Assembly (NCBI GenBank): GCA_039000515.1
Contig: JBCFYV010001001.1
Location: 11,583,373-11,647,372 of the forward strand
Direction: 5' to 3'
Source: Timema cristinae
Lineage: Eukaryota; Arthropoda; Insecta; Phasmatodea; Timematidae
Length of the DNA stretch: 64,000 bases
Shown: one piece after another, positions 34,490-60,900 of the stretch
Layout of the letters: each line of letters begins with the position of its first letter
Numbering within the stretch: position 1 is the first letter of the stretch
Position numbers and translations under genes: made by a program
Notes under the pieces: generated by a model
The model's database searches: none
What the model was told of the DNA's origin: nothing
What the model saw: only the letters and a program-made list of their open reading frames with translations

Positions 34490-34865
34490 CCTAAATGGTT
34501 TTACACTATCCTTTCACGCAAATGCGTGTAAACGTCCTCTAAATTCAACCTTCCTCATACCCGCTTCAGTGCCCACGTAGTATAACGCACTACTCTAGAA
34601 ATATACTAGAGTGCTGATCGAAGTTCGAATCCCGGTTGAGTGTTCTGAAGGTTTTTCTGTCTGCCTCCACACAAATGCGGGTACATTTCCTTTAAATATA
34701 GCCTTACTAATTCCTAAAATCACTGACGTGATTAATACATAAACGTATAGTCTGAAAGGGTAGTAAGACGTGATGCTAAAAAAAAAAACCTTCCTCATAT
34801 CTAACTTACTAGATTAATTAATACATATTCGTATAGCCCGAACAGGTAGTAAGATATGATGTAGA
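34490..34865 (+). repeat. SINE-C pair, one inserted in the other
   Basis: The outer copy (34490-34559 and 34788-34865) is split by a complete inner copy at 34560-34787. The inner copy is flanked by ACCTTCCTCATA at 34548-34559 and 34788-34799. The outer tail reads GCCCGAACAGGTAGTAAGAT. Confidence 0.9.
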
Positions 34866-35011
34866 AAAAAGTCTTGAACTCTAGACTCAACACCCGTGTA
34901 GATAAATCTACTTGAAATAAGATATATACCAAATGTTTGGTGTAAAAGTGTCACCACGATAACTTTATAGTGGTTGTGTAACTCCTAAGTCAATAGTCAG
35001 GTAAGTGTACG

Positions 35012-48900
<13,889 letters not shown>

Positions 48901-48963
48901 TGAAATTGATAAATAATTAAAAAAATGTATGGATGAAAATTCATGAAAATAGCATTCTTTTAA

Positions 48964-48969
48964 AATAAA
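48964..48969 (+). promoter_or_regulatory. Likely poly(A) signal of SDR-C
   Basis: First AATAAA downstream of the TGA at 48898-48900, 64 nt away, in an AT-rich, T-rich context typical of insect 3' ends. Confidence 0.45.
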
Positions 48970-50271
48970 ATAATTTTTTTATCTCTTTGAAAATACTTTG
49001 ATATGAAGACCTTGTTTATATACCCTTAAAAATTTTATAGATAATCGATCAATTAAGAATATATATCAAATTTAGAGCAATTATATTTACTCACAAGGAC
49101 ACCGTTGACGTATGTTTTGATTTTTCTTCAGCGTACAATATCAAAGAAAAGAATGTTTCTTAACGTCCCAAAAATTGACATTTTCAGGTATGTCTGATTA
49201 TTTAAAAAGTAGTCTGAAGCATTTAATTATGTTGTTTTTATTCAAAATTCCAGTTTTAAAAAAATGTTGAAAAGAGACTAAATTATGTGGAAATAATAAT
49301 ATATCAATAATACTAATAATGATTCTAAAAAATGCTCAAGAATTTGGTCTAATATTTAATTTGATTTTGTCAAAACTTATTTTGTACTCTATTCCCATAA
49401 AAAAGTAAATTCTTGTATTAATTATTTAATTCAGCCCCTATTAAACAGGATAAAGCTGCGCAAAGTTTTAATAAACCTCAAATATTAATGTTTGGTTTTC
49501 AAAAGTTAACGAAAATCGAGCATTACATGTAGGCCTATAATTTGTCTCAGTTATAAAATAGATATGCCACTATATATATAAATGGTTTAAATGGTAATGT
49601 GTTTTAAAAAAGTAAGTTCAAAGTAAACTTAAGTCATAAAATATAGTTCATTTTCTTAGTTTTCAAACATCTTGGTACACATCTAGTCCACTTTTAGGGC
49701 ATTATTGCGATGTATATTTTATATAAACAAAAATGTATTGAAGTATAAATTTTTTTGGTCATAGGTCCTTAAAAAGGTTAAAAAATAGTTATTTGTCAAA
49801 TATGATGATAAAAAGTCCATAAAACATCTATTTACAAAAATAAAATTGAAATGCTACTTAATAGCTCTCACCATAAAATAAGTTCTTGAAAAAGGACCAA
49901 AATTCAAAGGTATGGTGGTAAGACAGCATTAAAATTTATAAATCGATTTTGATCAAATTTGTTATGTGCATAGAATTAACTGATTGTTACCGAATATAGT
50001 TTCAAGTGTGTAGTAAGGATTGTTTTTATTAGAAATTGCCATAGCATTATTTAAATTAAAATATAGCAAATTGATTTTAAAAATGAGACATGAATGTAAA
50101 ATTTGCGATAGCTTCTTATGTGTTAATCAAATATTTTTGTCATAAACGCCATGTACAGACAATATATTCGTCACGTTGATTCTCGTATCGGGGGCTTATT
50201 CCCTTTCTACAGGTGGTGACTTATAGAGGTAAAACCATAATTTGGGAAAATCTGATTCACGAAAGAGGGGA

Positions 50272-50297
50272 CATGGGTGGGGTGGGGGTGGGGGGGA
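50272..50297 (+). other. G-quadruplex-type motif
   Basis: GGGTGGGGTGGGGGTGGGGG: four G runs with single-T loops, a very stable predicted form. Confidence 0.65.
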
Positions 50298-51809
50298 AAC
50301 ACGCCAACCCCGGGGCTCCTGTAACCCACCGTGAAGTTATACTCAAGAGTAGCTCTTAGCCAATGGTGCGCATCCTTTATGTAGGTGCAACCAGACTTAA
50401 GTACTATTTTATTAAAAATACCCATGCCACCTTATAAATAAACCAAAGGTTTTTTTCCTATTTACGTGAGGTATTCTCTTCTTAAATTTTCGTTTACTGG
50501 GAAGTTTTGGCGCCCTATAAATATTTCTAAGGCTATAAATATTTATAGCCAAAGTAATTTTACGACAAATATTATTTTATTATAGGATACTGCATCTTAC
50601 CTAAGAGTTTTTTGATTTGAAACTTCTATATAATACAAAAATATTCGGTGAAACTTAAAAACTTGGGACCCCAAATGGGGTCGTGATCACAGGGCTGCAT
50701 ACCACTACTCTAAACTATGAGTGCATTGAGCACCCGGTCAAAATGTCAACATAATTTAGGCTTGTTCGCTTGGTGAGGAAATATTGGGAGTCAAATCAAG
50801 TTTTGGTGTCCTGAGGCTGTCCCTTAACCCCTCTCCCGCCCCCACAGATAGTTTTCAACTCTCCATCCACGTATACGCGAGCACATTTAATAAAAGTTCT
50901 ACCGTCTTCATCCATGTCACATTAGCTTAATTAATATTTGCATGAACGGTGGGTAAAAAAAAAAACATAAAGTTTACCTTATCACACACAATGCCGTAGT
51001 CGGGGAGGGGGGGGGGGGGTTCTTTAGTGGTTCAAATCCACTCCCAAAATTTTATGGACAAATATATATTTGCTTTATTTATGGTTCAAACAATATCAAA
51101 ATTAAGATACAAGTACAAATTATGGGGCTGTGTTACCAATAAAATAAACACTTCAGAGAGCTTCTAGAGGTGTTTAATATTTATAATTTTTCCTAGCCTC
51201 TGGTAATGTCTGGCTACGGCCTTGTCAAAACATACCTAGAGCCAATGAACGGAGGAGCTAGCCCCTGTTAAATGCAGCAGCCAGCATTATAGGGGACAGC
51301 CAAAACCTACCCCTAGTAATTGACTGGCTCAAGTCCTGTCCTTAGTTGACCAGCGGGAACCTCTTGGAGGTGTGTTGTAGTGATTATATTTTACACATTC
51401 CTCTTGCTCAATTAATAAAGATAATCAGATCTAATCTAACGTAATAATATTCAAAATGTACTCTATTTACATTATGCTTCACAGTAAATATTTACGTGGT
51501 GCAACATACCTCTGTCTCTCTCTATCATCCACACAAGAAAAATTTCTCCAAGGACAAGGGGGGAGATACGAGGGACGAATGCATCCCATTACCCTAATAT
51601 ACTAGAAACAAAACCTTCGTAAACAGACTCTAAGCAGAGGTGACGACACTCGCGTAGTAGTCACCGAACAGTTAGGACATACGTTCATTAAAAACGTAAA
51701 CAATAAAAAAAAAAGAGAATCACCTAATCTGACTCAAGACCGTAATTATTCCGCGTCGGCCACTAGATTATATCAATCTTGATCCAATTTCATTTTATTT
51801 TATATATTT

Positions 51810-52087
51810 GCACCGCGTCTTACTACCCGTTCGGGTTGTAAGCACTTACGCTAATATGTAATGGTAGGGGGATTGTGATAATAAATGGAGGACCTACAGT
51901 TTAACGTGGGATCCGAACTACGGTGGAGGCCTGGCATTCCACAAATTCACAAGTTGTGATTAATACTCGTCTTGTCAGAGGTGAAGGAAGGGTTTGGCGA
52001 TCAGATAAATCTGTGCCGGGACCGAGGATTGAACTCCGGACCCCTAGCACAGAATTTGGACACCTTTCCCTTAGACCGCCAGGTCCT
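51810..52087 (-). repeat. SINE-A, minus strand
   Basis: Shared tail (TTACTACCCGTTCGGGTTGT), body, head ending CTTAGACCGCCAGGTCC. No (TTA)n run at its tail. Confidence 0.88.
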
Positions 52088-53719
52088 CTCAATCACATTT
52101 TAATCATTCCATTTTCTTAAGAATTGAAATAACAGCGAGTATGATATTTGATCACATATTCACCCCATTCATGTACAGCAATAACGCTCAATAAACACTT
52201 CATAAAAAACATATAAGTTATTTAAATTAATAGCCAGACAACAAATCGCATCAATCTAATCAGTATAGTGACAAAACGCATGAATTGTGAATATTGAGTC
52301 CATGTAAATACAAAATGTAGCACTTTCCGTGAACCATGATCGGTGAACACGAACGTACTGAAAGGTTTTATTAGTAGATAGTTCCCCCGAAAAGCAATCG
52401 CGGGTACATTTCCTCTTAAACTATACCTTCCTCATACATACTCGACTATCTCAATATTAATGTATCTGTTATACCTACATAATTTTCTGAAACAAATTAC
52501 TTGGGAAAATATTTGCTCCGAAATGGGATGAAGTTAATGGAAATGAAGGCCTTTACATAATGGTGAATTGGATACCCTAAACTCATCAACAGACATTGCG
52601 CTTTACTGGCGTGGTCCAACAAGCGGGTGTGATTGATTATAAACGAGCCATTACAGAACGTAGTAAGTTGGATCTCCCAAGTTACGTTCTTACAGTAAAA
52701 TACAATCAGCTTGTATTAAATGTGTTCAATTAACAATGATATAATCTGTAACCATACCTGCCTTTATATTAGTTTAATTATTCTCTTTCATGTGTTCCGT
52801 GACTATACAATTATTTACATCCAAAATAGAAATAATAGTTCCTCTAAATACAAATAGAATATTCTCTAAGATATTGTGTGAAAAATGCACTTTTTTTTCG
52901 GAATATGATTTCCTTTTTAAATTAAATCTTAACCGTCAAGAGATAGTTAAAGCATACCCCCCATTAATTAATCTAATACTTGTCTTTGAAATTATATTTT
53001 ACTGTTTGAAATTTATTATCTTATTATTTTTAATTAATGGTTGTTTAATATGGTATATAATTTGTTATTTATTTCCCTTGTCTTAATATTATTCACCCTC
53101 ACCTTTTTCATTCTTTCTCCTCGTCAACCCCTACCCACCTTCTCCCCTTGACTGGATTGTTGGCCAGATCTTTAATAAAGTAGCTAAAATAAGAAATTAA
53201 ATTTAAACTCATAGTACTTTAATGTCAGTAGTGATTACAGTAAATCTATCCAAACTTAATTACTGGGTAAACACATTCCTGCCATAAATTATTCATTATT
53301 TTCACCTTGACAAACGAGAATATATCAAATGTGACAGCTTTAAATTATCAGTGATAGTCGAACCAAATATCCCTAGCTTAGTAAAAATTCTCTGTCATCT
53401 GAAATAAGATTGCGGAAAAAAAACGAAACACGAAGAAATTAAACAACCTCCAATTTTGCAACGCAACACAGATCTACTCGATACTGACATCACAGTTCGA
53501 GGTGTAGAGCTCAAAATTCATCTATGGTACGGTTCTGGAAGAAAGAAACTTTTATAATGTAGAAACATATTTTTTGCGGTCAACTTTGATATTATTTTAC
53601 TACACTATTAGCAATATACATTGATGATGATGATGATATATATCAAAGGTGATAGATACAAATTACATGACTTAACGTATAAATATACAGTATGATACTA
53701 GTTTTGAGTAACTTTTATA

Positions 53720-53895
53720 ACACTCATAAAAGTTACTTCCTATCTATATCATATGTTAACAGAACCAAGAGACGCAGGAAATTAGAGGATCGGTGCCAAT
53801 TGCGTGATGTTAGCGATTTTTCAAGGTTAGAGTACAGATTCTGACAAAGTAGTTGTGTAACGTAAGAGTAAACCGTGACTATCAGTCAGTTCACG
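53720..53895 (+). promoter_or_regulatory. Conserved upstream block of SDR-D (shared with SDR-B)
   Basis: Counterpart of 18720-18901. It includes the initiator-like TCAGTCAG just before the ATG. A short inverted repeat (AGTAACTTTTATAA / TTATAAAAGTTACT form) lies at about 53707-53740. Confidence 0.45.
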
Positions 53896-54734
53896 ATGGA
53901 GCGTTGGTCAGGACGTGTCGCTTTGGTGACTGGGGCAAGTGCTGGGATTGGAGCTGCTATTGTCAGGGAACTGGTCAAGAATGGGCTCATCGTGGTGGGA
54001 TTGGCTCGCAGGGCGGAGCTAATAGAGGTGAGTAACCTGGTAATGTATGATCCAGTATTAAAGCTGGTCCACATTATAAGATGGCAAATAAACAAATTTA
54101 TACAGATAATTAAAAAAAAATCTTTAAACCCTCATGCTTAGTGTCCTAATTGCAGAGGGCGTAATCACGGTTCAAGCCCTATCCAGGGGAGGTAGGTAAA
54201 TGGGTGCTAAAAAGAAACCTTTCCAAAAGTTGACAATAAAATATTGATACTGCCTTAATTGTGGGTTTAAAAAAACACAAGAAAATTCAAATATATAGGA
54301 ATTATATTTAAGCATATTAAAAAAAAATTGTGATTGTGTTCACTGTTCCGGTAACAAATCTGGGTAAGCTCTGATGAAATATCGACAAATTAAATAGGAA
54401 GTGTTAGTGAATGTGGGGAGAGCTATAAAAGAAGTCAAGCCTTTGAGATTAGGAAACAGCAAAATGTTTCAACTTGAAACTATTTGAACGTTAGTTAAGA
54501 GAAACACGTCACAAATTAGTCGCCAAAGAAATAATAATGGAAGGCCGGAATAAGATAAGGGATCGAGGGGTCCAGCTATCAACCCTCAAACAGATTGCAG
54601 TTAGATTTAAGATTCAAAGTCTTTAATAAATTTGGTCAAGTTGTAAATACTCCTATTTGAAAAATGTACAATTTTGGAGTATGAAGCACAGCTCCAAACA
54701 CAAAATTTTAAACTTATAACTTTATTATAGAGCA

Positions 54735-54768
<34 letters not shown>

Positions 54769-55992
54769 GCACCGCGTCTTACTACCCGTTCGGGTTATAC
54801 GCACTTACGCTAATGTGTAATGGTAAGGTGATTGTGAGATGAAATGGAGGACCTACAGTTTAACTGTGGAATCCGAACCACGGTGGAGGCCTGGCATTCC
54901 CACATTCACAAGATGTCTTGTCAGAGGTGAAGGAAGGGTTTGGTAATCAGATAAATCTGTGGATTGAACCCCGGCCGCCAGCACAGAAGTCTGACACCTT
55001 ACCCCTAGACCACCAGGTCACCAAATAGAGCAATCAAATCATCTCTAAAATTATCTATGTTGGGTCAATGGTGGCGTTACGTTATGTGTGTAGGAGGGAG
55101 GGCAATTAACCAAAAAGGGATTCTGAGGTACTTGATACCCCTCCCCCAGCAAAATCAGGGGATGAATGCCTTTAAGCTATTGTAGTTTTGCTTGAGTTTA
55201 TTTTTTTTAACTTTACTTATCTAGAATATATTTGGAGGGGTCTTCCTTACATTATTTCTCTTGGAATTTTGATGCCCCTAAAATATATTTAGGACAGTCC
55301 TCAGCTGATTGAAAAAAAAAAAAAGTTAAATGTCTTTAGATTTAGAAGATAGTTGGGTATTTGTAAATCGTTTCATATTCGAAAATATAAGAGGGGAGTG
55401 AAATAAATCTAGAAAGCAGCAAATTTTTCTTGAGGCAATGCCCTTCTTGAACTCTCAATCACCCTAAAAACCGCTTCACCCAGTTCCGCCACGCCTGGGC
55501 ATACTTTTATTTAACAAATACTTAATATAAACTTTCAGAATTGTAGTTAGGAGGCGTTATGTAAGTTTATAAATATTAAACAAACGTTTAGTACTTAATA
55601 TAGCTAATCGCTGCCCTTAATTACCGGTAAAAAAAATAGCTCTAGATAAATTCTAGAGGCAATTGTTTATTTTCCTAAATTTTCTTTGCCTGTAGCTGCT
55701 GAAATGTTGACATAGCTACGGCCTGGTTCCGGTTTCTTTACCAAAACTACTTTAGTAGTTTATGGAAGAATGTAGAAATAGAAGACAATGAGCAAGGAAA
55801 CAAATTCTTCATCTTTTGCTGGACAGGAAGCATCCTTTGATTCATTTTTAATATAATATATAGTGTACATTACATACACCACCTTTTACTATCAGTCAGG
55901 CCAGTGGTTCCTATTACCTACCAGACAAGGACCCCCGAGATCTGTGGTCCCCCCGTTTTTTCTAATCATTAGAATCTAATCTATTCTTATTC

Positions 55993-56035
<43 letters not shown>

Positions 56036-59000
56036 GACACAGACACAGTACATTTGACACAGTAAATCCGAGTCAAATGTTATTTTACATAGGTCTTCTT
56101 TTATTTATACACTAACATTGGAATGCGCATTAAGCACTGCGCATATGTGTGAGGAGAAGGGGAAGCGCCTTTGGGATGCTAAGTTGGGTGAGAAGTAGGG
56201 GAAGCTTTTTATTGATTAAGATTAGACCTATTCTTGTTTAATTACTATTTTATCTTTTTATTTTGTTAAATTCTGGCGATTATCGAGGACCCCTTAGGAA
56301 CAGCTCGCGGACCCCCTGGGGTCCGTGGAATGCCTTTTGGCGACCACCGAGTCAGGCTATCCCTATGTCGCTATCCCTTCTTCTACTTTCCGTGGGAAAG
56401 TGGTCTGGATGGCTTGTAGTCGTTGGTGACACTTATTTTTGAATGAAATGGTCAAATTGGCGCCTAACTTTTAGCTATCTGACATGACATCTAACAAATT
56501 GCACCTTTTTTTTAACTAGACAATCTATAACTTAAAACGATAAGGACTACGCCTCTTAAGGAAAAAATGTTTATTTCAGGAGTTATCTGCCGAGCTTAAA
56601 GGAGCCCCTGGTAAGTTATATGCCTTTAAAGGAGATGTGAGCAGAGAGGAAGATATTTTGGCCGCATTTGACTGGATCAAGAAGAACCTAGGAAGGATTG
56701 ATATACTGGTCAACAACGCTGCAATTCTTCATATGCTTTCTTTAATGGGTAATTTATTTATGTTTATTTTTCTATCCGTAGTTGACTTGTGTGGGAAAAT
56801 GTAAAAGTCAGTTCAAATAAAAAATTATCCCGATGACCCTATATTATCTAAATATCAAGTTTGAACAAAATACGTAAAACCGTTACAGTTCTGTGGCCAG
56901 GGACAGTCAGAATGGTGGAATTGTTTGGGTACACATAAAACGAAAAGATTTATCATAATCTGGACGTTTAAATGTTTACGATTACAATACTTTCTTTTGA
57001 TATGAAAAAGTAAAAACGCGTTTAATTTATTCCGAAGGTTTTTGCGCAAGTTGAAAAACCGCGTAAGTTTAATGGTATTTAAATACGATGTATTTCTAAC
57101 GTATTGTTCGTTTCAAACGATACTAATCAAAGCTTGTTTTATGAAAATAACGCTTTTAAAAAGAACCTTTATTCAGTATCATATCAAATACTCTTTCATC
57201 ACTATTAAGTTTCTCAAACATATAATTTGTTTACAATAATAAGGCTCACTAACAAGACTCAACTTGTGTTAAAGTTGGAAACAAACAAAATGGTCAAGAC
57301 ACTATCAATAGTATCAGCTCTAGGTGAGCGTACGAATAATATCATGTGTTATGCATATTATTATTATTAGCACCGCGTCTTACTACCCGTTCGGGTTATA
57401 CGCACATACGCTAATGTGTAATGGTAGGGTGATTGTGAGATGAAATGAAGGACCTACAGTTTAGCGTGGAATCCGAACCACGGTGGCGGCCTGGCATTCC
57501 ACACATTCACAAGATGTCTTGTCAGAGGTGTAGGAAGGATTTGGAAATCAGATAAAGCTGTGCTGGGACCGACGATTGAACCCCGGCCGCCAGCACAGAA
57601 GTCTGACACCTTACCCCTAGACCACCAGGTCACCGTGTGTTATGCATAAAGTTTCTCTTGATAGGTGGCTATACTAGTCGTAGGTCAAAGTACCACAACC
57701 GCGTAAGTTGAATACGTGTGTTTTGATGGCCTATTGTATTGTATTAACAATTCTGAGATCTATTGACATATATTTGATGGACCTTGTTTCCTTTTGATAT
57801 TATGATGGCCTAATTTTTTACTTTTTCATATTGAGAGAAAATATAGTGGCCGTGAAAAAATCTATCTCGACTTTATAACAAATTTACTACGTTTAATGTG
57901 AACACGAAAGCCAAAATAGTGGATTTTACAACTCTCTCTGTCCCTGGGCAGGGATCCATAATGATTTGACGGATTTTGTTCAAAAATGATATTTGGATAT
58001 TATAGGGCTATACCACAAAATAATTTTTACCCATATCTTTTAATTAACGGTAGTTAACTGATGAGTAGTTTTTTTTATTTGCAAATTTTTCTAAAATGGC
58101 TTTAATGAATATGTTTAAAATGCAAATCTATGATTTCTTTGACATGACAAAGAGCACAATTAAATTGGTTTTTGGCAAAAATTTGTTTACGGGTGGCTTA
58201 TTGAAGACTGATTTTTCGAAAACTTGAAATATTTTTCAAATGTCCTTAGCTATTTGGTTTCAAATGGATATTTTGGGAGTGTTTGATATGATAAATCACA
58301 GTGTATACTTATTTTTGGGGTAAAACTCATCTATGGGTAGTTTACAGAAGACTGATTTTTCAAGAACTTTGAAAATTCAATAAATAGCCCTAATGATTTG
58401 GTTCCAAATGGGTATCTTGGCAATATCTTACATTACATCTAACACTGTATACTTTGTTTTTGGTAAAATTATATAAAGGGTATTTTATTAAGAAGTGGTT
58501 TTTAAAAATTGGAATAATTTTTAAAATGGTTGAAACGATTTTGCTTAAAATGTTTATGTGGAGAATATTTGACATGAACATGACAAATAAAGCTTTATAT
58601 TTGTTTTGTGGGGAAAATTAGGTTGTGGGTAGTTTTTGATGACTATTTTTTTTAAATTTTTGAATATTTTAAAAATTGGCTTTAGTGATTTGGTTCAAAA
58701 TTGGTATCGGGAGACTATTTTAAATTTTAAATAATACTGTGTCTTTATTTGTATAAAATAAATTAATTTAATGGTCGCTTGCTAATAACAAATTATAGAA
58801 AATGTAAATGTTTGTGAATTGACATTGATGATTGAATTCAAAATGTGAGCTTGTGAATAGTGTTTAGTGACAAATAATAATACTTTTTCTTTCTTTTCTT
58901 TTGTAACAAATAACGAATAATTTTAAGGTAACTTACAAATAATTTATTTTTGAAAATTTAAATTTTGTTAAATATATTTGAACAATTCGGTTTAAAATGT

Positions 59001-60832
59001 ATATATAAAGCGTGATCATTATGATTATCAAGAATATATATATTTGTTTTTATGACTAAAAATTATTTATAGTTATTTTATTAAAAACTTATTTCTGAAA
59101 ATTTTCTTAGCACCTATATATATAGTATATATAATAAAATATAGTTTGTGTGGTTGTATACTACTATTCATTTTTTCTAATTGATTCAAATCTTCTATTA
59201 ATTTTGTTGTTTTTATAATAAATTGTTACCTGTTCTTCGTTATTTTTTCCCTGATTATTGATCTATTTGGTCACTGATTTTTTTGTATTTATAATAATTA
59301 GTTTACCATTTTTTCTGATGTCCTTATGATGGTTTTTTCACGTATAACTGATTTCTTGTTCTTATAAACAATTATTTAGATATTTTATTGCTTCATATTA
59401 AGCTAAGACAGGGATAGCCAGCTGCTAGTGGAAAATATATGGTTTAATTAAAAAAAAACTGACCCAGACCATAGACTGGAAACATTAATGGATGTAAAAA
59501 TGTATATTTTTTTTGTGCGCAAAAATTAGCTTTGGCACTTGTAAGACTCAAACATCTACAAAATAGTAATATCTGGGGTTTAAAATTGGATATAAATAAA
59601 TAGTTATCTTGATGTTGAAATAGGAAATATTCTCCATAGCATTTAAACTTTATCAAACACATTTTGTACTTTCAAGGAATATTTCATCATAGCCAACCGG
59701 AAATATATTATAACTCGCTTTGTTCGTTGGTCAAACCCCCGATTAATTTTCTTTGCAATTGGATGTAAACTAATCTAATTCCAGAGCTTTTTTTTTATAG
59801 GTTTAAGCCTCAAGAGACCTCCAAAGAAAGGTCCGCACCGACTTTAAAGTTGCTCCGCCATTTTGAATTTTTTTCCGTGGTTAAATTTTTTTTTTGAACT
59901 TTTCGGAATTTTCCCGTCAGTTACAGGCTAGAAGCTATAAGTTTGCCAAATTTCAAGTTTCTATCTCATCTGGAAGTGGGTAAACATTAATGTCAGTGAT
60001 TGAGTCAGTCATGTGGCCTTATAGTAGTATAATATGCGCCCCCCCACCCCCTTTCCACCTCTTTACAAGTGCAAACTCACGGTTCAAAGGGTATCATTCA
60101 TTACTTGCGATACAACATGCAACAGTTAATCGGTGTGTGTTATCTCAACGATAAAAAAAATTATAACCAAACACAATTATTAAGACCATGATAAATACTT
60201 TATAATGTTTTGCAACTCCAAACACAAAAACATGGTTCACAATATCTACGTTACTTAAAATAGAATGATGGGCTTTATTTAACCTCCGCGATATTTATAC
60301 CGTTCCTTGAAGGAAAGTCTCTTGGACCATTCGCCGGCGCGTGGTGCAACGCGGTATACAGGGTGTCCCAAGTAAAACCGGCCCCCAAACGCACAGTATT
60401 TCAAAGTCCGTGTTCGAGAGATGTGCGTCACCAACCGCTATTCATAGTCTTAATAAATAAATAAATACATAAACGTAGGTGAGCGAAACTAACGTAGGTA
60501 AGCGGACTATGGCTGATGGCGCACGTTTCGAAAACATACTTTGGAATACTACGCGGGGCCGGCTTTATTTGGGACATCTCTACAAGCGGCCTATAGTACG
60601 CACTTATGCTGGCAGCCGGGGTTCAATCCCTGGTCCTGGCAAAGATTTATCTGATTACCAAACCCTTCCTTCACCTCTGACAAGACATCTTGTGAATGTG
60701 AGGAATGCCAGGTCTCCACCGTGGTTCGGATTCCACGTTAAACTGTAGGTCCTTCATTTCATCTCACAATCACCCTACCATTACACATTAGCGTAAGTGC
60801 GTATAACCCGAACGGGTAGTAAGACGTGGTGC

Positions 60833-60900
<68 letters not shown>

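Larger units (their letters stand above)
48901..53895. other. Spacer between SDR-C and SDR-D
   Basis: No gene recognised. Mostly AT-rich. Noted inside: G-quadruplex motif 50272-50297, SINE-C body scraps at 50840-50965 and 52385-52440, poly-G run near 51008-51019, SINE-A 51810-52087, and a (GAT)n at about 53620. A 98-codon frame at 52790-53086 is AT-rich without motif support. Confidence 0.6.

Noticed and set aside
52790..53086. 98-codon hydrophobic frame in the C-D spacer
   Set aside because: AT-rich composition alone gives Ile/Leu/Phe-rich translation. No motif, no paralog, no exon signals seen.
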